NCBI GenBank assembly: GCA_018820855.1
Contig: JAHJNL010000018.1
Location: 1-32,999 of the forward strand
Length of the DNA: 32,999 nucleotides
From: Pseudomonadota bacterium
GTDB lineage: Bacteria > Desulfobacterota > Desulfobulbia > Desulfobulbales > Desulfocapsaceae
Direction of reading: 5' to 3'
In this document: positions 7,698 to 15,535 of the stretch, piece after piece
Position numbering within the stretch: position 1 is the first letter of the stretch
Layout: the number at the start of each line of letters is the position of its first letter
Made by a program: the position numbers and the translations under genes
Notes under the pieces: model-generated
The model's database searches: none
Told to the model about the DNA's origin: nothing
What the model saw: the letters and a program-made list of their open reading frames with translations, nothing else

Positions 7698-8299
7698 GTT
7701 TTCGAGGTAATGGTTTTGGCAAAATTAAGCAGTGTCTTGTGCCAGAGTTCAGGCTGCTCCAGGTAACATGGATGCTTGGCTCCTGCAAAAATCACAAGTT
7801 TAGAGCCTGGGATCGACTCATGGAGGAGAACACCATTACTCGGATCTGAGATCTGATCATTTTCTCCCCATATAATAAGGGTGGATGACGGCAGTTCACA
7901 GAGGCGTTCACGGTTTTCCAGAACTCCTACTGAACCCACGAGGACTAATCCATGTACTGTCTCGGGTTGTTTCAGAGTGTATTCCAGGGCGATCTTTCCA
8001 CCCATGGAGGGGCCGACGATAATAGCTTTATCGATACCCGCAGCATGCATTACTTGATTGATGACGACGTCTGCTGATAAGGGGGCTTGGGCACTCTTGC
8101 CATATCCGGGCAGATCCAGAGCGATCACGAACAAGCCGTTACTTGCCATTTTTTCAAGTGTTCCCAGTCCCTGCCATGTCTCTGCCTGGAAGGCCTTGCC
8201 GTGCAGTAAGAGGATGGGAAGGGCAGAACTGTCGCCAGCTTGGAGGGTATTGATGTGGTGACCCTCTATTTTAACAATCTTATTATGAATAGTTTGCAT
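7694..8299 (-). CDS. Alpha/beta hydrolase, ABHD14B/CIB-like
   Basis: A compact 201-residue serine hydrolase fold. The oxyanion segment LLLHGKAFQAETW (31-42), LDLPGYGKS (61-69), the nucleophile S98 in GPSMGG, acid D148 in GENDQ and H176 in AGAKHPCYLEQPELWH give a complete triad. The LLHG...ETWQ..GTL and KHPCYLEQPE..H patterns are those of the ABHD14 (CCG1-interacting factor B) group rather than of common esterases. The human member has been reported to deacetylate lysine with CoA as acceptor; whether the bacterial form does so is unknown. It heads the leftward gene run and its stop overlaps topB. No ribosome-binding site is obvious; nested dyads lie 20-95 bases upstream. Confidence 0.85.
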   Translation of the reverse strand: MQTIHNKIVKIEGHHINTLQAGDSSALPILLLHGKAFQAETWQGLGTLEKMASNGLFVIALDLPGYGKSAQAPLSADVVINQVMHAAGIDKAIIVGPSMGGKIALEYTLKQPETVHGLVLVGSVGVLENRERLCELPSSTLIIWGENDQISDPSNGVLLHESIPGSKLVIFAGAKHPCYLEQPELWHKTLLNFAKTITSKT

Positions 8300-8319
8300 A
8301 ATTACAGAATGGGTGAAAA

Positions 8320-8395
8320 CTGTTTGAAGTTTAAAAACAAACAGGGAGTATCGAATTTCGGAAATTTTTATTTCTGTGGCTCGATATTCCCTGTT
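8320..8395 (-). promoter_or_regulatory. Two overlapping, mutually exclusive hairpins before the hydrolase-topB operon
   Basis: Arms 8340-8354 and 8381-8395 form a 15-pair stem with a single G-U pair and a 26-base loop. A second stem pairs CTGTTTG (8320-8326) with CAAACAG (8338-8344). The two share bases 8340-8344, so they cannot both form fully. The nearer stem ends 20 bases before the hydrolase ATG. The layout recalls an attenuator or a structured 5' leader. The same dyads exist on the plus strand, and a DNA-level role is possible. Confidence 0.45.
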
Positions 8396-8807
8396 CAGTG
8401 ATCGACATTTTTCCTGAGCTGGAAAGAACGATCCTGATTTTTTTTATAATTTTTCCCATTCTACCGGAAAAGTTCCAGATGTTCTATAAGTCCCTTTCCG
8501 GTTTGTCAATCGCTAATTGTCCTCTTTTTTTTTCAATGACGGAAAAAAGAGCATGTGCTGAATCTGGCTAACTGGCCGTTTTATTGATTTTATCGTTGTC
8601 GTGAGGCAACGTCAAAAAAAATATGCAGAATGCAGTGGGGCGAGTTGAGGAAGATTATGTAAAGGGGAGGCATTGTTCTTTTTGAAATTTTGGATCCATT
8701 GTTATAGCCAGGAAAAGGTGCTGTATGTGGTTTCGTAATATAAGTAACCTGTTGTTCCAGTGGGAATATGAGGCCGTAGAATTGGGAATGCTTTTGTAAT
8801 CCCTTTC
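8396..8807. other. Gene-free stretch between divergent operons
   Basis: About 410 bases carry no credible gene on either strand. The stretch has homopolymer T runs (8440s, 8520s), an 8-base inverted repeat ACCGGAAA (8463-8470) / TTTCCGGT (8495-8502), and a small CGTTG/CAACG dyad (8594-8611). The leftward promoter for the hydrolase operon must lie here or within the adjacent dyads, but no hexamer pair stands out. A small RNA cannot be excluded. Confidence 0.4.
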
Positions 8808-8836
8808 TTGACAGTTGACTGTTTTTGTGGTTTAGT
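8808..8836 (+). promoter_or_regulatory. Strong promoter for tRNA-Gly and the rimP-nusA operon
   Basis: TTGACA (8808-8813) and TTTAGT (8831-8836) are separated by exactly 17 bases. Transcription should begin near 8843, 16 bases before the tRNA. It is the best promoter match in the window. Confidence 0.75.
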
Positions 8837-8858
8837 CTTAAATTGGCATGGAATTCAG

Positions 8859-8934
8859 GCGGGTGTAGCTCAGTTGGTAGAGTACAAGCTTCCCAAGCTT
8901 GGGGTCGCGAGTTCAAACCTCGTCGCCCGCTCCA
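8859..8934 (+). tRNA. tRNA-Gly (anticodon CCC)
   Basis: A full cloverleaf is visible: acceptor GCGGGTG (8859-8865) with CGCCCGC (8924-8930, one G-U), and D arm GCTC/GAGT. The anticodon stem is CAAGC/GCTTG with loop TTCCCAA (anticodon CCC at 8892-8894), and the T arm has GTTCAAAC. The discriminator T and an encoded CCA end the gene. The sequence is close to the E. coli glycine CCC tRNA. It reads the GGG codon. Confidence 0.97.
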
Positions 8935-8996
8935 GTGTTGATGGAATAAGTTTTTTCATCAATGTCATACCACACCCCCGCAGGGAAAGTGGCTTT

Positions 8997-9023
8997 AAAA
9001 GTGGGCTATGCCCGCTTTTTTTT
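8997..9023 (+). terminator. Intrinsic terminator/attenuator between tRNA-Gly and rimP
   Basis: AAAAGTGGGC (8997-9006) pairs with GCCCGCTTTT (9010-9019, one G-U) around loop TAT, followed by an unbroken run of eight T residues (9016-9023). It would end most tRNA transcripts; the rimP-nusA genes then depend on read-through or on a promoter not recognised here. Confidence 0.85.
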
Positions 9024-9066
9024 ATGTCTGTTTCCCGGAGAGAGGAAGACCGACCAGGTTGAAATC

Positions 9067-9522
9067 ATGAGTGATTTTATTATAGCTAAAGTTCAGGACT
9101 TTGCAGAAAGTCTTCTCCCTTCCATGGGACTGGAGCTGGTAGAAGTACAGTTTCGCCAGGAAGGTCAGGGATGGGTGCTTCGGTTGTTTATTGATGGACC
9201 TGATGGCATTTCCGTTGGCCAATGTACTAAGGTGAGCCGGGAAATGAGCACTTTCCTCGACGTTGAGGATCTGATACCCCAAGCATATATTCTGGAGGTG
9301 TCATCTCCCGGTCTTGAGCGTTCGTTGCGCAGTAGTGCTGATTTTAAACGTTTTGCCGGAAAAAAGGCTCGAATTAAGCTGCGGGATGTAGTTACAGGGG
9401 AAAAGGTGTTTGTCGGACTGATAGGGGACTCGAATGACGAGGGAGTTGAATTACTCCTGGAAGACGGGACCAGCAGGCATTTTTTGATGGAGCAGATACG
9501 GAAGGCCAGGTTGAGCCTGTAA
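9067..9522 (+). CDS. rimP: Ribosome maturation factor RimP
   Basis: RimP assists 30S subunit assembly in the cytoplasm. From the ATG at 9067 the protein has 151 residues, the usual size, beginning MSDFIIAKVQDFAESLLPSM, with LELVEVQFRQEGQGWVLRLFID and the conserved DVEDLIPQAYILEVSSPGLE block, then the C-terminal Sm-like part. A longer frame upstream runs back through the tRNA terminator and adds 35 residues unlike the family, so it was rejected. An AGG precedes the start by about 8 bases. It opens the classic rimP-nusA-infB order and lies 44 bases after the terminator. Confidence 0.95.
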   Translation: MSDFIIAKVQDFAESLLPSMGLELVEVQFRQEGQGWVLRLFIDGPDGISVGQCTKVSREMSTFLDVEDLIPQAYILEVSSPGLERSLRSSADFKRFAGKKARIKLRDVVTGEKVFVGLIGDSNDEGVELLLEDGTSRHFLMEQIRKARLSL

Positions 9523-9565
9523 GCGAGACTCCTGGCGGCACACTATATATAGATAAGATAAACTC

Positions 9566-9607
9566 AAAACAGTCTGATCCTTTCAGCAAAGGAATGAGGG
9601 CTGTTTT
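9566..9607 (+). promoter_or_regulatory. Nested hairpin in the nusA leader
   Basis: AAAACAG (9566-9572) and CTGTTTT (9601-9607) are outer arms; CCTTT and AAAGG form an inner stem with loop CAGC (9579-9592). Two more T residues follow the outer arm, only a few bases before the nusA ribosome-binding site (GGGGA at 9611-9615). It could be a weak attenuator or a translational switch for nusA; this is inference. Confidence 0.35.
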
Positions 9608-9615
9608 TATGGGGA

Positions 9616-11112
9616 ATGAGCATGTTATCGGATTTAAAACGCATCATCGATCAGATCTGCAGAGACCGTGGTTTTGATAAAAAGCTTCTGATTGAGGCCA
9701 TAGAAGAGGCGGTACAGTCAGCAGCCAAGAAGAAACTCGGCTCGAGGCGGGATATCGAGGTGCGCTATAATGAGGAATTCGGTGAAGTCGAGGTCTTTCA
9801 ATTTCGCAGTGTGGTTGAGAAAGTGGAAGACGAACAGACTGAGATTGCCCTTGCAGATGCGAAAATTCTTGACCCTGAGGTGCAACTCGACGATGAGCTT
9901 GGCGAAAAAATGGAAAACATCGAGGACCTTGGCCGTATTGCGGCCCAGTCCGCAAAACAGGTTATTATCCATAAAATGAAGGATGCCGAGCGTGATGTCA
10001 TCTACGAGATGTTTAAAGATCGAAAAGGTGAAATCGTCGGCGGCATTGTTCAGCGTTTTGAACGTGGGAATATGATTGTCAACCTTGGCCGTACTGATGC
10101 TATTCTTCCTAAGGACCAGCAAATCCCCAAGCGTTCTTTTAAACAGGGCGACCGAATAAGGGCCTACCTCCTCGATGTTCGTCAGAACAGCAGAGATTCA
10201 CAGATCCTTTTGTCGCGGACTTGTGATGATTTCCTGGCTAAACTTTTTGCCATGGAAGTCCCTGAAATAGCAGAAGATATTGTTAAGATCATGGGGGTCA
10301 GCCGCGAACCTGGCTTCAGGGCTAAGATTGCAGTGAGTTCAACTGAAACCGATGTTGATCCAGTGGGAGCCTGTGTAGGTATGAAAGGTTCTCGGGTGCA
10401 GAACGTGGTTCAGGAGCTGCAGGGGGAACGAATCGATATCGTTCCCTGGAGCCCGGATCCAGCAAAATATGTGTATAATGCTTTGGCTCCTGCACATGTC
10501 TCGATGGTTATGGTCGATGAGGAAGAGCATACCCTTTTTGTCGTTGTTCCCAATGACCAGCTTTCTCTTGCCATCGGTCGACAGGGACAAAATGTTCGCC
10601 TGGCCTCTAAGCTTCTCGGCTGGCGTATTGACGTGAAGAGTGAACAGCGATATGCTAATTTGGAAGATCCTACGTACCAGGCACTGCTCACCATCAAAGG
10701 AATCGAAGAGGCCTTGGCCGATCAGTTGTTGGCCCGTGGAATTGTCTCCGTTGAAAAACTGGCTGCAGCCTCGGTTGAGGATTTAACAGTCATTCGCTCA
10801 ATTAATGATGAGCAAGCACAGTACCTGATTGAAACTGCTAAAAAAATGGTCGAAAAAGGTATGGGGACAGCAAACCTTGCCAGCGGAGAGAAAAAAACTT
10901 CGGGACCTGAGGAGGACGGTGCTGTCAAAAAAGTAAGTGATGAGACTGAGGAAGCCGAAAAAGAGGTTGAGAGTGTAAAAGCTGATGCTGTTGTCGAAGA
11001 AGAGCAATCCGCAGATGATAAGCAAACTGTGCCTGAAATGGAGCAAACCGAAGAAGACACCCTAACGGTTCCTGATGAGAGTCAATCCGAAGGGGATGAG
11101 CAAAGCAAATAA
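9616..11112 (+). CDS. nusA: Transcription termination/antitermination factor NusA
   Basis: NusA binds RNA polymerase and nascent RNA and controls pausing, termination and antitermination. The 498-residue protein has the N-terminal polymerase-binding domain (residues 1-125), an S1 domain (about 135-200) and two KH domains (about 230-345, with GACVGMKGSRVQNVVQEL and AIGRQGQNVRLASKL). A helix-hairpin-helix-like repeat (LLTIKGIEEALADQLLARGI) is followed by a roughly 80-residue Glu/Asp-rich tail. The acidic tail replaces the second acidic repeat of longer NusA proteins. Two in-frame ATG codons exist (9616, 9622); the ribosome-binding site GGGGA touches the first and sits 6 bases before the second, so 9622 may be the real start. 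Followed by ylxR and infB. Confidence 0.96.
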   Translation: MSMLSDLKRIIDQICRDRGFDKKLLIEAIEEAVQSAAKKKLGSRRDIEVRYNEEFGEVEVFQFRSVVEKVEDEQTEIALADAKILDPEVQLDDELGEKMENIEDLGRIAAQSAKQVIIHKMKDAERDVIYEMFKDRKGEIVGGIVQRFERGNMIVNLGRTDAILPKDQQIPKRSFKQGDRIRAYLLDVRQNSRDSQILLSRTCDDFLAKLFAMEVPEIAEDIVKIMGVSREPGFRAKIAVSSTETDVDPVGACVGMKGSRVQNVVQELQGERIDIVPWSPDPAKYVYNALAPAHVSMVMVDEEEHTLFVVVPNDQLSLAIGRQGQNVRLASKLLGWRIDVKSEQRYANLEDPTYQALLTIKGIEEALADQLLARGIVSVEKLAAASVEDLTVIRSINDEQAQYLIETAKKMVEKGMGTANLASGEKKTSGPEEDGAVKKVSDETEEAEKEVESVKADAVVEEEQSADDKQTVPEMEQTEEDTLTVPDESQSEGDEQSK

Positions 11113-11329
11113 GGATACGCCGGTGCGAACCTGTGTTGTTTGCCGTAATCAGTTTGGCAAGAGTGAACTGCAACGATTTGTCTGGGAGCGTAAGACAGAG
11201 ACTATAACACTGGACGAGACACAGACGATGCCGGGAAGAGGGGCTTACTGCTGTTCGGAAGAAGCGTGTAGAGAACGTTTTCTTACCCAAAAACAGTGGT
11301 GGAAAAGGGCCTTTCGACTTTTAAAGTAG
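11096..11329 (+). CDS. ylxR: YlxR-family RNA-binding protein (DUF448)
   Basis: A small nucleic-acid-binding protein regularly found between nusA and infB; its role is not fully settled, with reports of RNA binding and of effects on transcription in other bacteria. The characteristic RTCVVCR motif, the ELQRFVW strand and the GRGAYCCSEEACRERF segment are present, giving 77 residues from the ATG at 11096. That start overlaps the nusA end by 17 bases. A GTG at 11123, with AAGGA 7 bases before it and just after the nusA stop, would give a product beginning directly at VRTCVVCR and is a good alternative. Identity is secure; the start is not. Confidence 0.88.
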   Translation: MSKANKDTPVRTCVVCRNQFGKSELQRFVWERKTETITLDETQTMPGRGAYCCSEEACRERFLTQKQWWKRAFRLLK

Positions 11330-11405
11330 AATTTTCGTAGTTTGTTTTTCAAACGAAATCAGGAATACAATACTGCAGAGCAGGACAGACAGACAGGAGT
11401 GGGGA

Positions 11406-14099
11406 ATGAGCAGGGTGAGGATTTATGAACTGGCTAAAGAGGCCGGAATGGGCAGTAAGGCTTTGGCCGAGAAACTGATTGAGAAGGGATTTGACATTAA
11501 GGGTCATAGCTCAACGGTTGATGAAGAAACGGCTGCAAAGATCCGTGCCTCAGTGTTGCAGAGTTCCGAGTCTGAACTGGTTGAAAAAAGAATTGATGCT
11601 GAATCCGGTGGCTCTACGGTAATTCGTCGCCGGGCAACTATCATTCGTCGCCCTAAAAAGGCTCCTGAGGAAGAAATTCAAGAGGAACAAGAGATTTCGG
11701 TCGATCAACATAGAGAGACTACTGAAGAGGTGCAGGCTGTTTTGGAACCGGTAGAAAAAGTGGAAGAAGAAAGAGTTGCGGAACAAGTTCCTGTTGAAGA
11801 GGCCCCCGTTGCAGAGGTAGTGACCGAGAAGCAACCCGAACCGGAAGAAACACCGGAGGAGCCGGAACAGAAGGAAGAAGTGGTTGTGAAGACAGAGAAA
11901 GTCCCTGCTCAGGAAAAACCTCTTCGCAAGGGAATTGCCCGGGTTATTGGAACAATTGATATTCCGGTAGAAGCACCCAGGAGCACACCGCCTGTACGTA
12001 AAAAAACCAGTCGCCCGTCTCCTGCAGGAAGACCAGCTCAGCCGAAGGAAGAGAAAAATGTGCCCGCTTCGTCAGCGGCTGACCAGGCTGGCCGTGCAAA
12101 AAAGAAAGGAAAACGTCCTGTTCCGGTTGAAACTGAGTCTCAGAAAAAGGCCGGGAAAGTTGCCGGTTGGAAGAGTGAGAAAAAAGACCGCAAGAATATG
12201 AGGGTGACCCGTTTTGGTGATGATTACGACAACTACACCAAGAGGGGAAAAAGGGGTAAAGGAAAGGCGAAGAAGGTTATCCAACCTGCCGCTGAAATGA
12301 AGGCCATCAAGAAACGGATCAAGGTCGCTGATACCATCAGTGTCGGAGATCTGGCCCATCGGATGAGAGTCAAGGCTAACGAGATTATAGCCAAATTGAT
12401 GGGGCTTGGCGTCATGGCCACACTCAATCAGGCCCTGGACGTTGATACAGCCACGCTGGTTGCTGCTGACTTCGGTTATGAGGTAGAGCAGGGCTTTACC
12501 GAAGAGATTGGTGTACAGCAACTCATTGAGCAAGAGGAAGGTGGAGAGGCTGTACCCAGACCTCCTGTCGTCACAGTTATGGGGCATGTCGATCATGGGA
12601 AGACTTCTATCCTTGATGCCATTCGTAATACTGATGTGGCCGATGGTGAGGCTGGAGGTATCACTCAACATATCGGTGCTTATCATGTCAGCTCCAAGGC
12701 TGGCGATGTGACCTTTGTCGATACTCCCGGTCATGCCGCATTTACTGAGATGCGTTCTCGTGGGGCCCAGATAACCGATATCGTTATTCTGGTGGTGGCA
12801 GCCGATGATGGGGTCATGGATCAGACGCGTGAGGCTATTCATCATGCCCAGGCCGCAGAAGTACCCATTTTGGTGGTGGTGAACAAGATAGATAAGGACA
12901 ACGCGGATCCGGACCGGGTAAAAAGAGAGCTCGCAGACTTAAACCTGTCTCCTGAGGAATGGGGTGGTGATACGATCTATTGTGAGACTTCGGCCAAACA
13001 AAATATCGGTATCGATAAGCTTATGGAGAATATTGATCTCATGGCTGAGATGCTCGAGCTCAAGGCTGATCCCAATCGGAAGGCAAGAGGTCGTGTGATC
13101 GAAGCCAAACTTGATAAGGGACGCGGTCCTGTGGCCACTATTCTTGTTCAGGAAGGAACACTCAAGACAGGCGATTATTTTGTTGTTGGTCAGTTTAGCG
13201 GCAAGGTCAGGGCGCTGCTTGACTATAAGGGTAAACCAGTAAAAAGTGCGAAACCATCTATCCCTGTAGAAGTGCAGGGTCTAAATGGTGTTCCCTCTGC
13301 TGGTGACGAGTTTGTCGTGGTCACCGATGAGAAGATGGCCAAGAGCGTATCCCAGGTTCGGGCACTGAAGGCTCGTGAGAGTGAGCTTGCTTCCAGTACC
13401 AAGGTTTCTCTTGATAAACTTTTTGAGAAGCTCAGTGAGGGGGCTGTACAGGAACTGCGCGTCATACTCAGAGCCGATGTGCAAGGCACCTTGGAGGCAT
13501 TTGGTAACGCAGCCGAAAAACTTTCCACGGATGAAGTAAAGGTACGGGTGCTTCATGAAGGGACCGGGACTATCACTGAATCAGATATCCTTCTCGCCTC
13601 CGCTTCCGATGCCGTTATCATTGGTTTCAATGTTCGTCCCACGAGCAAGGTCAAAGAGTTGGCAACCAAGGAAAATGTGGATGTGCGTTCCTATGATGTT
13701 ATTTACCATGCCCTCGATGATATCAGAAAGGCCATGGTCGGTATGCTTGAACCCACTTTTGAAGAGGATGTGATCGGCACTGCCGAGGTTCGGGATATCT
13801 TCCGCGCGCCTAAGGTCGGGACCATTGCAGGTTGTTTTGTTACCGACGGTAAGATACAGCGTAATGCCTCACTGCGAGTTCTCCGGGAGGGTGTTGTTGT
13901 GTATACCGGCAAGGTTGGATCTCTCAAGCGTTTTAAAGACGATGTGAAAGAGGTCCTGTCTGGCTACGAATGCGGTATAACAATCGAGAACTTTAATGAT
14001 ATAAAAATCGATGATACCATGGAAGCCTTTGTCCTGAAAGAGGTGGCGGGAATACTTGGTGCAACGCAACAGGAAAAAGAAGACGGAGGCGAACAGTAG
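11406..14099 (+). CDS. infB: Translation initiation factor IF-2
   Basis: The initiator-tRNA-binding GTPase of translation. The 897 residues contain an N-terminal IF2_N helix bundle (3-53), a roughly 240-residue linker very rich in Glu, Val, Pro and Lys (low-complexity), a basic stretch, and a second IF2_N domain (about 310-360). The GTPase follows with GHVDHGKT (G1, from residue 392), a GGITQHIGAYHV switch, DTPGHAAF (G3) and NKID (G4), then domains II-IV ending near residue 890. An AGGAG element lies 6-10 bases before the ATG. Length matches Desulfobacterota-type IF-2 with its long linker. It is followed 6 bases later by rbfA. Confidence 0.97.
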   Translation: MSRVRIYELAKEAGMGSKALAEKLIEKGFDIKGHSSTVDEETAAKIRASVLQSSESELVEKRIDAESGGSTVIRRRATIIRRPKKAPEEEIQEEQEISVDQHRETTEEVQAVLEPVEKVEEERVAEQVPVEEAPVAEVVTEKQPEPEETPEEPEQKEEVVVKTEKVPAQEKPLRKGIARVIGTIDIPVEAPRSTPPVRKKTSRPSPAGRPAQPKEEKNVPASSAADQAGRAKKKGKRPVPVETESQKKAGKVAGWKSEKKDRKNMRVTRFGDDYDNYTKRGKRGKGKAKKVIQPAAEMKAIKKRIKVADTISVGDLAHRMRVKANEIIAKLMGLGVMATLNQALDVDTATLVAADFGYEVEQGFTEEIGVQQLIEQEEGGEAVPRPPVVTVMGHVDHGKTSILDAIRNTDVADGEAGGITQHIGAYHVSSKAGDVTFVDTPGHAAFTEMRSRGAQITDIVILVVAADDGVMDQTREAIHHAQAAEVPILVVVNKIDKDNADPDRVKRELADLNLSPEEWGGDTIYCETSAKQNIGIDKLMENIDLMAEMLELKADPNRKARGRVIEAKLDKGRGPVATILVQEGTLKTGDYFVVGQFSGKVRALLDYKGKPVKSAKPSIPVEVQGLNGVPSAGDEFVVVTDEKMAKSVSQVRALKARESELASSTKVSLDKLFEKLSEGAVQELRVILRADVQGTLEAFGNAAEKLSTDEVKVRVLHEGTGTITESDILLASASDAVIIGFNVRPTSKVKELATKENVDVRSYDVIYHALDDIRKAMVGMLEPTFEEDVIGTAEVRDIFRAPKVGTIAGCFVTDGKIQRNASLRVLREGVVVYTGKVGSLKRFKDDVKEVLSGYECGITIENFNDIKIDDTMEAFVLKEVAGILGATQQEKEDGGEQ

Positions 14100-14105
14100 T
14101 CGTCT

Positions 14106-14519
14106 ATGTGGGATCCTAAAGAGACTATTGAGTCCGTTGGTCTTGGTAGACAGGAACGGAAACGACCTGCACGGGTTGCTGATGCTATCCGAATGGAACT
14201 TTCCATTCTCTTTTTGCAAAAGGTGCGGGATCAACAGTTGAGTGATGTGAGAGTCACCGAGGTGACGATGACGGATGATCTGAAAAGTGCCCGCATTCTA
14301 TATACGGTTCCCGGCAGCGAGAAGAAACAAAAAAAGGTGGCTGAAGCACTGAAGAGAGCGGCCGGTTTTATGAGAAGCCATCTGGCACGGGTTCTGAATA
14401 TGCGCTATACCCCTTCTCTACTCTTCATCTATGATACAAAAGCAGAGAAAGTGGAAGAGATGGAAAAACTTTTTCAGGAAATTGCTACTGAAAGGGGCAA
14501 GAATGAAGAAGATTCCTGA
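14106..14519 (+). CDS. rbfA: Ribosome-binding factor A
   Basis: RbfA helps 16S rRNA 5'-end maturation in the 30S subunit. The 137-residue protein has the KH-type fold signature: RPARVADAIRMELSILFLQKV, LSDVRVTEVTMTDDLKSARILYTV, and AAGFMRSHLARVLNMRYTPSLLFIYD, all in order. A GGAGG is present but 16 bases upstream of the ATG, inside the end of infB. The stop overlaps the next gene by 17 bases, pointing to coupled translation. Confidence 0.95.
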   Translation: MWDPKETIESVGLGRQERKRPARVADAIRMELSILFLQKVRDQQLSDVRVTEVTMTDDLKSARILYTVPGSEKKQKKVAEALKRAAGFMRSHLARVLNMRYTPSLLFIYDTKAEKVEEMEKLFQEIATERGKNEEDS

Positions 14520-15495
14520 ACGGATCGTCGAGATCCTGAATGCTGCCACTCATGTGGTCCTGGTTACTCATATCCACCCGGATGGCGACGCACTGGGCTC
14601 TTTGCTTGGACTTGCCGATATTCTGGAGGGTCAGGGGAAAAAGGTCTTTCGCTATCTTGAGGAACCTGTGTCCCATCTTTATGATTTTCTCCCGGACTGT
14701 GATCTCGCCGAGACTGATATGGCGGCTCTAGAACGATTCGTTGCGTCAGCTGGCAAAGGAAATATTGCAAGTATCTCACTGGATTGTGGTGATTGTGACC
14801 GCTTAGGAGACGCAAAGCGTGACCTGCTTGGCATCTCCCCCTTTGTCGTTATTGATCATCATCACGGGCATCGTGCCTTTGGTGATCTTCTCTGGCTCGA
14901 AAGCGACCGTTCATCCACTGGAGAGATGGTTTACGAACTGGCTCAGGTCATGGGAGCTCAGATATCAATAAAAGCGGCATTTGCTTTATATGTTGCTATT
15001 TCAACGGATACCGGTTCGTTTCGCTATGAAAATACCAGTGCCAGGACCTTGAGGATAGCGGCAGATCTGGTAGCGTCTGGCGTTCGCCCTGAAGAAGTAG
15101 CTGATAAGGTATATGACAATTATACCATCGGCCGTTTGCGTCTGATGGAAATGGTCCTTGCCACCCTGCAAATATTTGCAGCAGGACAGGTTGGACTGAT
15201 TCAAGTGAGCGCAGAGATGTTTGAGCGCACCGGAGCAACTGCCGGTGATGTTGAGGGATTTGTGAACTATCCCCGAGCCCTGCGTTCGGTAAGAGTCGCA
15301 GTCTTTCTCAAAGAGGTAACAAAAGGGACGATATCTGTGAGTCTGCGGGCCAAGGGTGATTGTGATGTGGCTGCGGTCGCTGCTTCTTTTGGCGGTGGCG
15401 GGCATCGGAATGCTGCCGGGTTTCGCTTTGTTGATAAAACCATGGAAGATGTGCAGAAAGAAGTTCTTGCGGCCTTGGAGAAGGCTCTGGCCTGA
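14503..15495 (+). CDS. nrnA: DHH-family phosphoesterase, NrnA-type nanoRNase / pAp phosphatase
   Basis: NrnA proteins degrade 2-5-base oligoribonucleotides and often also remove phosphate from 3'-phosphoadenosine 5'-phosphate. From the ATG at 14503 (AAAGGGG ribosome-binding site 6 bases upstream) the protein has 330 residues. The N-terminal DHH domain carries HIHPDGDALG (23-32), SLDCGDCDRLG, VIDHHHGH, and STDTGSFRYENTS; the C-terminal DHHA1 domain ends with FGGGGHRNAAGFRF. All metal ligands are visible. A longer frame begins 72 bases earlier inside rbfA, but lacks a ribosome-binding site. The place between rbfA and truB is standard for many bacteria and links RNA decay to the pnp end of the same cluster. 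Confidence 0.93.
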   Translation: MKKIPERIVEILNAATHVVLVTHIHPDGDALGSLLGLADILEGQGKKVFRYLEEPVSHLYDFLPDCDLAETDMAALERFVASAGKGNIASISLDCGDCDRLGDAKRDLLGISPFVVIDHHHGHRAFGDLLWLESDRSSTGEMVYELAQVMGAQISIKAAFALYVAISTDTGSFRYENTSARTLRIAADLVASGVRPEEVADKVYDNYTIGRLRLMEMVLATLQIFAAGQVGLIQVSAEMFERTGATAGDVEGFVNYPRALRSVRVAVFLKEVTKGTISVSLRAKGDCDVAAVAASFGGGGHRNAAGFRFVDKTMEDVQKEVLAALEKALA

Positions 15496-15535
15496 ATCAG
15501 TAGCTCCTTGGTGAGTTGTTTGGTAACTTTTTATT

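Noticed and set aside
8590-8916. 108-residue frame on the minus strand covering the tRNA region
   Set aside because: It overlaps the tRNA-Gly gene and its promoter and has no recognisable domain or ribosome-binding site.
8962-9066. N-terminal extension of RimP
   Set aside because: It reads through the tRNA terminator and its residues do not resemble RimP.
11382-11395. Short GACA repeat before infB
   Set aside because: Only three units of a tetranucleotide next to a ribosome-binding site; no sign of a functional repeat array.
12072-12845. 257-residue minus-strand frame inside infB
   Set aside because: Antisense shadow of the IF-2 GTPase coding sequence, which is strongly conserved in the sense frame.
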